A DNA stretch of 64,000 nt from Tetrapyrgos nigripes (lineage: Eukaryota; Basidiomycota; Agaricomycetes; Agaricales; Campanellaceae), in contig JAACJM010000081.1 of assembly GCA_013368315.1 (NCBI GenBank), positions 186,001-250,000 on the forward strand. The letters are read 5' to 3'. Shown piece by piece: positions 25,120-35,760 of the stretch. The position numbers and the translations under genes are program-made. A model generated the notes under the pieces. That model had not been told where the DNA came from and searched no databases. It worked only from the letters and a program-made list of their open reading frames with translations. Numbering within the stretch: position 1 is the stretch's first letter; each line of letters begins with the position of its first letter.

Positions 25120-25656
25120 TCAGCCAACAAGTTCCCTTGCCCTATCAACGGCGTCGCAGGCATCTCTCAATCCAAATGCTGCTTTGAAGACGAATTCCTC
25201 TCAGTGCTTCGAAGAGCAATTCGGGCAAGCGCCATTGCTTTTGTGGGTATATTTAAGTACTTGCTGATGAGCTTCGTGTTCTGAAACATTTGTGAGTGAA
25301 AAGACTGATGGATACTCTCAAAACATACCGATACCGAACATTCTCTCTTCGCTGACCCGAACTGAATATACCAGTTTGAATCCCTTCGACTTGTCTTTGC
25401 ACCTCCACTCCTGCAGTCTGTGTCTCAGTGTGTGACGGGTACAGCTGATTTTGCAGGCTTTGCCGTTTCTAAATGACAGGACGTACACCCAAGCATCCCT
25501 CTTCACCCTAGCAGAAACTGGCCTATCCACCCAGTCACGGAAAACCAGAAACTTGCGGAAACGGTGAATGAATGATATGTAGAGTAGCATATCACGTACC
25601 ACCATGAGTATGTGAATGTATTTGGGGCTTTGAGGATGTGTAGGCCCAGGCGGCAA
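25120..25656 (-). pseudogene. GIY-YIG-like (T5orf172/DUF1766) protein, broken
   Basis: Two minus-strand exons, about 25,329-25,656 and 25,120-25,280, joined by a 48 nt intron with a matching phase (GTATGT...TTTCAG). The product contains KRDAWVYVLSF, GKACKISCTRHTLRHRLQEW and KLVYSVRV, then after the intron EHEAHQQVLKY and CPNCSSKH-EEFVF. This is the layout of fungal MUG113/DUF1766-like proteins, a T5orf172-type GIY-YIG fold, including the cysteine pair and the His near the end. The family assignment is from pattern memory. A TGA at 25,201-25,203 interrupts the conserved H-R-E-W/F position, consistent with CGA to TGA. The N-terminal part may have another exon upstream. Confidence 0.6.
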
Positions 25657-26297
25657 TGACAGAGGCAGGAGGTGGTGACCAAAGCGTCGGTCACGTGATT
25701 ATTGCTCGCGTCAATTCCTTCCTCCCAACTCCCTCTCATTTCCTTCCTTTCCCTCTCCTTCTCCTTCCTTTCCCTCTCCTTCTCCTTCCTTTCCCTCTCC
25801 TTCTCCCTACAATCTTTCTACACCTCCAATCCCAACTCCAACTCTATGTCATCAAAATACCCACACGCCGAAAACACAAAAATATCCGCTCAGCAGAAAG
25901 GCATACAGAAACTTTCGGCGTGCCAGAATTCCTCGTCTTCTTCTTAAAACTCGAGGGCACAGACACCAAAACCGACCCCGATTGATGGTGAGGGATATAT
26001 AATATGAAGAGTTTAAGGGGGAGGGGGAGGCCATTTCCTGGTACTGGTATGTCGACGCTGGGGATGGGGATAGGTTCTCTGAGCCCGAGTCTGTGAAGAG
26101 GGGAATGGGTACCGGTACTGGTGGTGGTAGCGAGGAAGGGATGCTTATGGAGGTCTTGGAGAGGAGGGATTTGAAGAGGAGGATGTGCAAAGGGCCAAGG
26201 CCCGTCGACAGTCGAAGCCAATGCCAATGCCAAAGTGAGAATACAAATCAGTGTCGACCACTTCCACAATCCTACTAGTCTCGTTCTCGTTCACCTC
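25657..26297. other. Pyrimidine-rich tract and unassigned sequence
   Basis: Positions 25,722-25,808 hold a tandem pyrimidine repeat, TCCCTCTCCTTCTCCTTCCTT-like, about 21 bp per unit and roughly four copies. Long frames across 25,844-26,269 on the minus strand start with a hydrophobic stretch (LALALASTVDG), but I cannot extend them into a recognisable protein. Confidence 0.4.
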
Positions 26298-26437
26298 TAC
26301 TTTGCTCCAAATGCATTTGTCAGTAAAAACAAAGCCATGACAAGCTTAAGGGAACGCATGTTTTTGGGTGCTTTGGTGAATGCGTATTCGAGGCCGGTGA
26401 TGGAGGCGAAGATTTCGCTGAATGCGATCAGGATGTA
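26298..26437 (-). pseudogene. Fragment of a PTR2/POT peptide transporter
   Basis: About 46 codons read YILIAFSEIFASITGLEY, AFTKAPKNMRS and MALFLLTNAFGAK before a TAG at 26,298. This is the hallmark segment before the last helices of fungal di/tripeptide:proton symporters (PTR2 family). Two extra residues interrupt the usual RSLVM, and neither flank continues into transporter sequence, so it is an isolated gene scrap. Confidence 0.55.
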
Positions 26438-27465
26438 ACTGCAGTGCGATTAAGTAGTTTTAGTATCAGTTTAAAAACTAAAAGTGACTTGAAAAGACTC
26501 ACGATCTACTTTGTATCCAACGTTGAGAGGAGAAACAGTGTCACAGTCGACAGCATTGGCAAATTTCCCGCATGGGGATGTCTGGCTTCAGATCAATCCT
26601 CAACAATCTATCATCCTCGTTCCATCTATTCTGTGTCCATTCTTCATCTCCCAAAAAATCCTTAAAGTAGACCAAACGAGCCCTCGGAATAGCAGAATGC
26701 ATGTAAACCTCCTTTCCTTCAGCCCTGTAAAGCGACGTCCGGGGGAGCACCAGGTTTAGGCAATGTATTAGGGTGAGGATGTGAATGGGAAGCGTCTGGT
26801 TGGGATTGCCATAAAAAGTTCCTCGACTGCTATCCATCTCACTGCCATGTTATACCCCGTCCAATTCTACCTCCTGCGCACTACGCAACGCACTTGTCTG
26901 TATATCCAAATTCTTCGGCCTGGTTTCCGAGGCCACCCGTGCTCCAAACCCATGTGGCCATCAGAAGTGAGAACTGGGTCAGCAAGAGGTGTCGGGGCCA
27001 TGGAATGGGGTCTGAAGACGGATTGGTCTGACCCTTTGTCTTCGGTGACGGTCTGCATTGCAGGTGAGAGTGGTTGACCCCTCATCCGAATAGAGTCTGG
27101 ACCTGTAAGGAAGGTAAAAGGATAACATCTTCCTTTGCTGGAGCTGTTGGTGGTCTTGGGGACTTTCTGGCGCGTTTCTGGGGCATCAACATCGTCAAAG
27201 ACGATGAGAACACATCAGACGGGGCAGTCGAGGTATCATTGGATGACATGATGGGAAGCTTTTTTTTCTTCGAGTTCTTGGCAACCCAGAACAATCGTGA
27301 AAGGATGGAGAAGAGATATGAGTACAGGGAATGGGAGAAAAGAAAGAGACGCGTCAGTATGACACGAAAAATGATGAGAAAGAGAAAGGTAAGGCTTACC
27401 TTCTTGGTCTTCTCGTCGAGGCCGTTGTCGAGGAAGAACTCTTCGGTGAAGAAGATGAGGGATTG
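26438..27465. other. Mosaic of unassigned coding-like scraps
   Basis: Minus-strand frames such as ARLVYFKDF and EEWTQNRWNEDDRLLRIDL (26,590-26,690) look protein-like. An ~85 bp copy of that stretch lies at 60,765-60,855 on the plus strand. A second minus-strand frame at about 27,090-27,260 is Lys/Ser rich. I could not connect these into a gene or name a family. Confidence 0.35.
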
Positions 27466-27526
27466 CGGGTGCGTCAGTGGCTTGACGCGGTCACGTCTCC
27501 AATGCGTCCACTGCGAGATGCGTCTA
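27466..27526. mobile_element. GC-rich MITE, copy 2
   Basis: GGTGCGTCAGTGGCTTGACGC followed by CCAATGCGTCCACTGC and AGATGCGTC matches the 23,901-23,969 insert with a few differences. Like copy 1 it abuts a coding-like minus-strand frame (SLIFFTEEFFLDNG). Confidence 0.6.
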
Positions 27527-28058
27527 CGTGAAAGAATACCGTGGTAGTGATGTGACAAATGGGCCAATAAATTGAGTGCAATTGGAGTTCGTAACTGGTT
27601 GATGTCGGCATCATATGAGTCGGTCAGTGCGTGAGTTGTGACTCTGTACGTTTCTTATCTTTTCTTTTCTCCTTTTATCTCAGTGATTCAGCAAGCAGCC
27701 TCGCAAAGGTCTGATTAGAATCGGAGGTACCAGGAGTTGGTAACCACACTCTGACTGCATCCTCCATTTGCCCTTGACCTTCTGGAGCGTTAACAATGAT
27801 ACTTGCCACCAGCAAAACGTTCCACTCACCCAAATTCAACCACGAATCTCGCAACAGGATATGTGCTGTAGTCGAAAGCATGGTCTGCAACGTAATTGAA
27901 GCGTTCTGCAGATAATGGTATAATCAAGAGGATTACTGGCAAGGGATAAAAACACACCTGAATTGCCCTAGAGGTTACCTTGAGTGCCATTTTCAAATCC
28001 GAGAGGCCCGTTATTACAACTCAAAGCTACAGAAATTGGATCAAAACACTACGATATT
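27527..28058. other. Unassigned; possible minus-strand exon
   Basis: A minus-strand frame at 27,675-27,910 has plausible protein composition (LLVASIIVNAPEG, NQTFARLLAES) and ends in TAA, and an ATG-led MALKVTSRAIQ segment lies upstream at about 27,990. They could be two exons of one small gene of unknown function. Confidence 0.3.
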
Positions 28059-28375
28059 CTGTCCAACTTGAACAGCACTCTCCAACACCATTGCAACCCC
28101 GAGGACTCTAGTTACCTCGTTGTTGTTCCCCTCAGCTACACCATGAGCATCAGCAGCAGCTCTGGCTTCCACTAAAATATTCACAACTGCTGGCCCACCC
28201 ATCAATTTGCATGCTCTGTCCAACTTGAACAGCACTCTCCAACACCATTGCACCCTGAGGGCTCTAGTTACCTCATCGTTGTTCCCCTCAGCTACACAAC
28301 GAGCATCAGCAGCAGCTCTGGCTTCCGCTAAAATATTCGCAACTGCTGGCCCACCCATCAATTTCCATGCACTTC
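28059..28375. repeat. Tandem duplication, period ~156 bp
   Basis: CTGTCCAACTTGAACAGCAC at 28,059 recurs at 28,215, and the match continues through CTTCCACTAAAATATTCACA and GGCCCACCCATCAATTT. Two units in direct orientation differ at about ten positions. On the minus strand both units encode KLMGGPAV-NIL-EARAAADA, so this is probably a duplicated exon piece; one unit carries a small indel that shifts the frame. Confidence 0.8.
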
Positions 28376-28923
28376 CCAAACCTCCCACCGAGACCTTCCA
28401 CAGTCCTTGAAATGATCAAGCATTTCAAGCCGCTGGTCACTCAGCTGGTCCTGCTCATGGCCAAAGTGACCAAAACCTTCAATTTAGAGGGGCTTGGATT
28501 AGCCTTCCATTTGTGAGAGATGGTCCTCTTCCTGCTTGAAGTCTTGACGAGGTCAATGAGAACACTACTAAATCTATTGAGTCAGAGCGTGAGATGCAGC
28601 AAAAGTGAACACGCACTCTTGCTTGGGCTTGTCTGTCAAAAGGACAAAATGGTTTTCCCAATCGGAGGTGGTCTAAAAAATCGTATGAATCATGAGAAGT
28701 GTCAGCATTGAAGAACGCCCCCAGTCACAAGTCAACGCACCTGATATTTAAGATACAAATCATCCATGAAAGTTTTTCCTTGGTTCTGGTTTCCAAGGAA
28801 TGAGGAATCTGGAGTATAAGTGTCAGCTTGGAAAGAAAAGGAGGAGGAGAAAAAACTACCTTGCTACTGTACTGCAGATCTTCACACAACGGTGTCTCCT
28901 TCGCGAAGAAAGACCGATGTGGC

Positions 28924-29004
28924 GATAGAAGCGCAATCTATCTGCACCAGAGGACGAAACACATTCGTCTTCAGATATTGTAGCACCGAAACAAATTCGA
29001 ATGC
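28924..29004 (-). repeat. Double-hairpin dispersed motif, copy 1
   Basis: Contains TAGAAGCGCAATCTA and, 12 nt further, GGACGAAACACATTCGTCTTC, two adjacent stem-loop-capable words, followed by GCACCGAAAC and ATTCGAATGC. Six copies of this arrangement are in the window. Confidence 0.7.
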
Positions 29005-29473
29005 TAGAGAGGGAGGGAGAGAGAAAGAGCGAGAGGAAGTTCAAGATGGTTTGATTTGTGAGATGGTCCTCTTCCTGCTTGGGGTCTTGATGAGGGCAAT
29101 GAGAGCACTACTAAATCTATCGAGTCAGAGCGTGAGATGCAGCAAAAGTGAACACGCACTCTTGCTTGGGCTTGTCTGTCAAAAGGACAAAAATGGTTTT
29201 CCCAATCGGAGGTGGTCTAAAAAATCGTATGAATCATGAGAAGTGTCAGCATTGAAGAACACCCCCAGTCACAAGTCAACGCACCTGATATTTAAGATAC
29301 AAATCATCCATGAAAAGTTTTCCTTGGTTCCAGTTTCCAAGGAATGAGGAACCTGGAGTATAAGCGTCAGCTTGGAAAGAAAAGGAGGAGGAGAAGGAGA
29401 AAAGAACTACCTTGCTACTGTACTGCAGATCTTCACACAACAGTGTTTCCTTCGTGAGAAAAGACCGATGTGG

Positions 29474-29555
29474 CGATAGAAGCGCATTCTATCTGCACCA
29501 GAGGACGAAACACATTCGTCTTCAGATATTGTAGCATCGAAACGAATTTGAATGC
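29474..29555 (-). repeat. Double-hairpin dispersed motif, copy 2
   Basis: Same arrangement as copy 1 inside the duplicated 545 bp block; here the first stem is perfect (TAGAAGCGCATTCTA). Confidence 0.7.
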
Positions 29556-29878
29556 TAGAGTGGGGGAGAGAGAGAAAGAGCGAGAGGAAGTTCAAGATGG
29601 GAGTCAAGACAATAGATTAGACCCTGACGCAAGTTGATTACTCCTTCCCACACGTGACGCAGAACAATAACGCAGACTCAGACTGTATCTGATGTCGATA
29701 ATCCTGTAGATAATAGACAATGCTAGGAGAAGCTCAGCGGGCACCCCGTCATGCAATAGCTTTCGTTGTCACTTTGATATTGAGATAAAATCAAGTCAAT
29801 TCATAACTACAAGTCACATAATAATACATATTATCGTAACCTTATGTCCCTGTCCGACAGAACCAGCCTTCAACGTTA

Positions 29879-32800
29879 TCAGACCCTGCCTCCAAGTCCA
29901 ACGCTATGCAAGGCAACCCACTGATCAAATTGAGGGTATTGCTTGTCTGAGATGTCTAAAGTTTCCTTGGCGGGACCCGATAGTTTGTTGAAGAACGCAT
30001 CATCGTAGCAGTAACGAGGTAAACGTTTCACAATCTGGCTAGTAGACTCCTGCTCCGTATAGCGGCGCTTCTTGGATGCAGGAAGGCGCTTGCGGAATCC
30101 AATTCGCTTCATCGACCGCTCATACGAAGCCGCACCTTGCATGTCAATGTCATGGAGAATGGGGCCAATAGCCTTGTGCCTGTACTTTGGAACAAGAACC
30201 TTAAATCCAGCTGGGTTCTCGTCATCTGTATATTCGGAGGATTGACTGTCAACGTCGAGGTCATCAAGGAGAACTTGCCCAATTCGATCAATGTTCCAGA
30301 TGATCGTTAACCTCGAGGAGCTGTTCGACGTGCTCACGACGCTTGTTGAGATTCTGCATAGTAAGATAAGCAAACTCTGCAGACTGCAGTGAAAACTGTC
30401 TGAAAACTCACCTGTATCTTGCAGGAGCAAACCCTCATCCTATCATTTGTGTAGTCTTTATACTCTTTTACTCGAGCATCAGCTTCTGCCTCGTTTTCGT
30501 CTGCACGAGGAAGAGACCTCTTGTATGCACCCTGGACCTGCACCACGAAACTCCAAATGATAGCTTGCATTACTTCTGATGACAAGTCAACTGTCTTCCC
30601 CGCATCGTCTAACGCTCCAAATACTGCTGCAGCGATGTTTGAGACAACGATCTTGTTCCATGGGATCTGTTTCCAATTCTCACCAAAGTAGAGAGAATAC
30701 TGGAGTGCACCCTGGGGACCAGCGTGAGTTCCGATAAGGTGACTGAGAGCGATTTCTTCGTCGACAGGTTGATAATCACCGCTGTGAAGAGTCTTGATCC
30801 CGCAAAGCTCCTTGAACTCATCGAGGATATCAGTCTTACAACAGTGAGCGTCAGGTCTGGGCAGGCAACAACAAGATATACATACATTCAGCTGTTTCCT
30901 GATTTTGGGGGGCAAAGTATCATAAGTCGTCTTCTTCAGCTCTATTTTATGGCCATAGCTGCCTTGCTTCATTGCACGCTTCCCACGACGTTTGGCTGCG
31001 GATGTGGGTGTCCCTTGCGCGGCGGCCAGTGGAGTCTGTGAGTTTTGTAGGAGTTGTTTGATATCGCCTGTGAACTCCTGAAAGAGTGCTGCAAACCCAG
31101 CCTCTCCAGCAGTCGGAGCAGCGCTAGCGGGGACGGAATCAGAGGTGGTTGATCTGCTGACAGGAGCGGTTCCCGAATGGCGAGGAGGGGTAGAAGTAAC
31201 CTGAGGACGATCCATGTCTACATCCAAATCATTGCTGCGACTCTGAGATGGCTGAGATTGGGATGAGGGTGGTGATTGAGCTGAGTGTTTGGGTTTGGCT
31301 CGGAGAGTTTGTATCTCATTGTCCTTTTGTAGCTGACAATATCACGTCGTCAACCTCTATCAAAGCAGGCTAAAGAAGCACTCACCAAGTCCCGCTGGGC
31401 TTTTTGCATTTCGGCGGCGAATTGAGTGGACTGTTATGAGGTCACATGAGTTGAGGATCAGTCTCGAGCTATGTCTAAGAAAGTTAAGGAGGCACTCACC
31501 AAGTCTTGCCGGACTTTTTGAACATCTTCAGCAAATTGACTCCGCTGATATGAGTTAAGAATCAGTCTCACAGACTGGAGCTGCGGTGAATGCTCACCAA
31601 CTCTGATATGACCTTTTCCGACTGGCTATACAGATTATGGTAGCCCGAAGCAGTCTCTTGAAGAATTTCGTACTGTTGTCGTGCTTCTCGGAGTTGTGAT
31701 TGCTTCACTGGGTGCAAACACTTGTAAATCCTCTGCTTTACTGAGGTTTTACAAGAGTATTACACCAAGCCAATCAATATGTAAGACTCCTTGTCGTACA
31801 TTAGTATTACAAGAGACAGAAAAAATTAAACAACCTTGTACGACCATTGTAAGTCACAAAGAAATACCATGGACTTTCAGTGTGACTTGCTGTCACTGTA
31901 TACCCTTGGTGGATATACTGTGGAATTACACAGGAATTTCAGAGTGACTTTTTGTCACAATATGTCATGTAGTAAGACAGATAGGAAATACTGGAGTATT
32001 TCAGTGTGACAGATAATCACAGTATGACAAACAGTAAGGCAAGAGAGATTTACAAAGGACTTACAAAGAAGCAAAATCTGCAGGAAATTTACAAAGTGAC
32101 AATCAAGTCACAGTAATACACTTGTAAGACTAGCTGTATTATGAAGGAATTACAAGAAACATTTGCTACAAACACGGGTAAATCCTCAGCCTTACTGGAG
32201 TATTACAAGAGTATTATGGGGAACCAATCAATATGTAAGTTGGCTTGACTTACAAGTGTATTACAAAATAGACAAAAAATGAGGACTATTCTGAAAGACC
32301 ATTGTAAGCTGCAAGGACATACCATGGACTTTCAGTGTGAGGCTTTGTCACAGTATAGCATTGAAGAGCATACAGTGGAATTACAAGGTGACTTTTTTGT
32401 CACAGTATGTCTTCTTGTAAAACAGAACTGAAATACCAGGGTATTTCAGTGTGAGATAATGTCACAGTAAGACAATTTGTAAACCAAGTAAAATTTACAG
32501 AGGACTTACCAGAAGGTAGAACTTGAAAGTCTTGGGTAAGACTGCTCATATTTACACTGAATTTACGGAGGGACAACTGTGTCACAGTAATACCCTAGAA
32601 AGACTTGTGATTTTACAAGGGAATTACAAAATGCAGGTTTTAAAAGTCTATCTTGTAAGTCTCTGGAAAAGACCTGGATGCTAAATGGAGAATATACAGT
32701 GTGACAGACAGGTCACAGTAAGACACTTGTAAGTCACAAGACATTACAATGACTTTACTGAAAAGTGACTATTTTGTAAGTCATCATGTATATCCAATGG

Positions 32801-34051
32801 ACTTACAAGAGACTTGTTGGATGGATTTGCAGTGCATGTCAATTAAGTAATACAGAAGGGCTTACTGAAAGGTCTGCTCCGTCTGCTTCGTCTGCCTTGT
32901 CTGCCTTGTCTGTTTCGTCTGCTCTGTCTGCCGTGTCTGCTCTGTCTGCCTTGTCTGCTCCGTCTGCCTTGTCTGCCTTGTCTGCTCCATCTGCCTTGTC
33001 TGCCTTGTCTGCTCCGTCTGCCTTGTCTGCTCCATCTGCCTCGTCTGCCTCATCTGCTCTGTCTGCCTCGTCTGCTCCGTCTGCCTCGTCTGCTCTGTCT
33101 GCTCTGTCTGCTCCATCTGCCTCGTCTGCTCCGTCTGCCCCGTCTGCTTCGTCTGCCTCGTCTGCTCTGTCTGCCTTGTCTGCCTTGTCTGCTCTGTCTG
33201 CCTTGTCTGCCTTGTCTGCTCCGTCTGCCTTGTCTGCTTCGTCTGCCTTGTCTGCCCCGTCTGCTTCGTCTGCCTTGTCTGCTCCGTCTGCCTTGTCTGC
33301 TTCGTCTGCTCCGTCTGTGTCGTCTGCGTCGTCTGCTCCGTCCGCTCTGTCTGCCTTGTCTGCCTTGTCTGCCCCGTCTGCTTTGTCTGCCTTGTCTGCC
33401 TTGTCTGCTCCGTCTGCCTCGTCTGCTTTGTCTGCCTCGTCTGCTCCGTCTGCCTCGTCTGCTCCGTCTGCTTCCTCTGCCTTGTCTGCCTCATCTGCCT
33501 CGTCTGCCTCGTCTGCTCCGTCTGCCTCGTCTGCCTCATCTGCCTCGTCTGCTCCCTCTGCCTCGTCTGCCTCATCTGCTCTGTCTGCCTCATCTGCCTC
33601 GTCTGCTCTGTCTGCCTGTTGGATGGATTTGCAGTGCATGTCAATTAAGTAATACAGAAGGGTAAGAACATTGTAAGTCACTGGCTATGTGCGGTTGGTA
33701 ACCACTCACCCTGTCGAAATCTTCTTGGGTCAGTCCTGCCCCAGCACAAAATTTTTCTCCATGGGGCCCAATGTTCCTGTCAGGTCCAACTTCATCATCA
33801 TTGGCTTCGACTCCGCGTTTACAGGATAAGGGTATGGATTGTCTGTTGGACGACTGAGTTTCATTCAGATTGTTTTTGTCAGATGTTGTTGGTCCCATGA
33901 AGTATGAGAGAACATTGTATCTTGATGAAGCCGGAGGCAGAGCTGGGAGCTCCTGTGTGGTAAAAAAATCATTTCTCGGTTTCAGGAGACAATTGTATTC
34001 CCATACCTTTGCTCCAGAAGATGAAATGCCAGTGGGGCCATCGTTGTTCAT
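29879..34051 (-). CDS. Coiled-coil protein of unknown function with a transposon in an intron
   Basis: Minus-strand exons in order: 33,710-34,051, 31,598-31,702, 31,500-31,544, 31,386-31,430, 30,886-31,332, 30,412-30,834 and 29,879-30,353, all phase 0, about 625 residues. The start is ATG 34,051; a 54 nt in-frame stretch near 33,960-34,013 may be a further intron. After a short N-region come Gln/Glu-rich heptads (QSQLREARQQYEILQE, RSQFAEDVQKVRQDL, STQFAAEMQKAQRDL), a Ser/Pro linker and a helical C-half ending near QFDQWVALHSVGLG. I associate this architecture with uncharacterised basidiomycete proteins often found near transposons, but cannot name a domain. The last exon is 475 nt, not a multiple of three, and its frame changes near 30,300, so there is a frameshift or missed intron. 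The 2.0 kb first intron contains a CACTG element. Confidence 0.6.
31386..31544 (-). repeat. Duplicated 15-codon exons
   Basis: Two adjacent 45 nt, phase-0 exons (31,500-31,544 and 31,386-31,430) encode RSQFAEDVQKVRQDL and STQFAAEMQKAQRDL. Both are followed by GTGAGTGC donors, and the flanking introns resemble each other (ACTCATRTGA/ACTCATATCAG; GACTGATYCTTAACTCA). This is a tandem exon-intron duplication adding one coiled-coil module. Confidence 0.8.
32815..33662. repeat. 46-bp direct repeats flanking a minisatellite
   Basis: TGTTGGATGGATTTGCAGTG...ACAGAAGGG occurs at 32,815-32,860 and again at 33,617-33,662, with the 9-bp array between them. The same 46 bp stands before the array at about 39,041 and, inverted, at about 50,550-50,600. 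The duplication suggests the array was captured or moved by recombination in these flanks. Confidence 0.8.
32872..33616. repeat. 9-bp minisatellite, array 1
   Basis: About 82 units of the complement of GCAGACGNN (reading NNCGTCTGC on this strand). Variation is almost confined to the CpG and the two last bases. Every reading frame on both strands is open because the unit has no stop in any register; the resulting Ala-Asp-x or Leu-Ser-Ala frames are not evidence for proteins. Confidence 0.95.
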
Positions 34052-34544
34052 GATAAAACGTTATTAAAGTAGAAAAATAGGGTTGAAAAGAAATGGGGTA
34101 ATGACTGTGGTCGATTTCAGCTGGGGCACCAGGCCGTTGAGGTATAACTGCACGAAAAGGGGTTATTATAAGTAGGTTCTACGCACCTGACTTGGTGCAA
34201 GAAGACAATTGGAGACTTAGAGAACAAAAAGGGCTGATGAAAGCACCAAATGTCCTCCATTTTTAGGATCAAAATTCCCTAGAGCAGTAATGAGAGCATG
34301 TGGAATCAGTTCTCGAGGTTTGAGCCCTAGAACCTAGAAGCAAGGTGAAGGGACGATAACGAATACACGTCTGTCATTTCTCCGACTTGGCACCGGAAGA
34401 CAAATGGAGAGTTGACGCACAATTCCAGCCAGAAGTGTGAATTTGGTTCTGTCCACAAGGTGACCACATACATTGTTCAAGAGAACACGATCATAGACAA
34501 TCAGGCATAAGTACTATTGGTCAAAGGGAATGTTGGAGTCAAAA
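34052..34544. other. Intergenic, no gene seen
   Basis: Between two minus-strand genes. It probably contains the promoter of the coiled-coil gene and the 3' UTR of none on this side. No motif of note. Confidence 0.4.
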
Positions 34545-35355
34545 TTAGGAAGAACCCTTCTTTCTTGAAGGCTGCCCGTTACCCTGGGATGCACCGCTGT
34601 CTTTTCCACAAACCTCCTCGTCTCCTTGCCTGTCTTTCCCTTTCTCCGTCCTCCTCACCCTGGCTGCTTCTGTATCCTTCATAGTCTTCAGCTGATCTCT
34701 GAGAAGGAGATCGGCATCCCAATGATCCGCATGATCTCTGAATAACTCTATAGCATCCTCTATCTGTAAGACATCAATGATAGCTTGAACAGTATGAAAT
34801 GCAGCACTGACATGGTTCCTGGCCTTTTTCTTCGCGAGCTGGTTTTGATTGTTCAAGTTCAAGGTCGCGTCAAGATACTTTTTAATCGCTGCTCTGGCAA
34901 TCCCCTGAATGAGAGATAAGCGACTACGGAAGGGTAATTGGAGCACAAGTGCTTACCTGATATTCTTTTTGTTGATGCTCATCCCACCCTGCTGTTTTCA
35001 CCGTGAGCTCCATGTTGGCTGGAGGGTGGATCCGTACGACCTCTGCTTGAGAGGAACCTGATGACGTTTCTTCATTGACAGTCAATGTTCCTTCATCATC
35101 CAGAGGCGTCATGGGTGATGGCGGGCTGTCAGAGGAGGTTGGAGACACGATGCGAATGGGGCTCGGCCCTTTACGTTTCAATGTTGTGTAAGGGTGACAT
35201 AGAGGCCTCTCCGGGAGGACTCTATGGATTGAGAGGGACCGAGCGGCACGTCTGGGTATGACTGTAGCATATAGAGGAATGACTTTGGGACGAGCAGCGG
35301 TCCTTGGGGAGAATGTGGAACTAGGTGTGGAGAACTTTGGAGAAGGGAAGGACAC
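34545..35355 (-). CDS. Two-exon hypothetical protein, 252 aa
   Basis: Exons 34,957-35,355 (133 codons) and 34,545-34,904 (119 codons plus TAA/TAG-type stop), joined in phase 0 over a 52 nt intron with GTAAGC and ATTCAG borders. The N-half is basic and Ser/Pro-rich (TPSSTFSPRTAARPKV); the junction region reads TVKTAGWDEHQQKEYQ then GIARAAIKKYLDATLNL, mainly helical. The C-terminus is highly charged (RVRRTEKGKDRQGDEE). It probably belongs to the uncharacterised proteins that accompany transposons in mushrooms, because it sits directly upstream of the coiled-coil gene in the same orientation. No catalytic motif seen. Confidence 0.55.
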
Positions 35356-35760
35356 TGTGAAGTGTTGTCATGCGCTGGCGCAAAGGGAGTGACAGAAAGA
35401 TGTGAGATAACCGTGATGTACTGCGAGTGTAGACGGAAAGATGCGAAACTGTGATAGACCGCGTGTAGAATTCGAAGGTGCGTGCTTGTTATTGTTCTCT
35501 GGTTCCTCGGCATGTGAGAAATGTAGAAGGAAAGATGTGAAGTAGCTGCGATAAGGAAGATGTGAAGTAAATGTGATAGACCGCGTGTAGGATTCGAAGG
35601 TGCGTGCTTGTTATTGTTCTCTGATTCCTTCGCACGTGAGAAAACAATAGAGAAAACTGTCCTGGTCATGAGCTGAGAAGTAAAAATAGAGAACTGTCTT
35701 GAAGTATGGGGTGGCCGTTGAAATACAAGAGAAAGAGGTCATGGGTTATTGAATTCCTCA
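35356..35760. other. Divergent promoter region
   Basis: Lies between a minus- and a plus-strand gene. It contains a direct repeat of about 110 bp units: GATAGACCGCGTGTAGRATTCGAAGGTGCGTGCTTGTTATTGTTCTCTG words begin near 35,452 and 35,575. Confidence 0.5.

Larger units (their letters stand above)
28480..29640. repeat. Direct duplication of a ~545 bp block
   Basis: A block starting TTTGTGAGAGATGGTCCTC near 28,511 recurs from 29,055 with high identity, including AACACGCACTCTTGCTTGGG, CCCAGTCACAAGTCAACGC and the hairpin motif described separately. A third copy lies inverted at about 60,060-60,650. The right edge (29,625-29,680) ends in ACGCAAGTTGATTACTCC and ACGTGACGCAGAACAATAAC, also found at 60,005-60,060. 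No coding capacity is convincing; this is a dispersed repeat of unknown class. Confidence 0.8.
31706..33690 (+). mobile_element. CACTG-ended element 1, in a gene intron
   Basis: Begins CACTGGGTGCAAACACTTG at 31,706, a CACTA-superfamily-type terminus, identical in plan to the terminus at 51,707 on the other strand. The first ~1.15 kb is a subterminal zone full of ACTTGTAAG, GACTTACAAG, TTACAAG and GTGACA-GTCACAGTA words. Then come a 9-bp minisatellite (32,872-33,616) and a second copy of the 46 bp that precede it. A true right terminus complementary to the left one is absent, so this copy is 3'-deleted. It lies entirely inside the first intron of the coiled-coil gene, three bases from the 3' splice site. 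Confidence 0.7.

Noticed and set aside
25686..25985. Leu/Pro/Phe-rich frame on the plus strand
   Set aside because: It translates a tandem pyrimidine repeat at 25,722-25,808.
32786..33681. Frames of 260-288 codons across array 1
   Set aside because: Same artefact of the stop-free 9-bp unit; the ends merely run into transposon flank.
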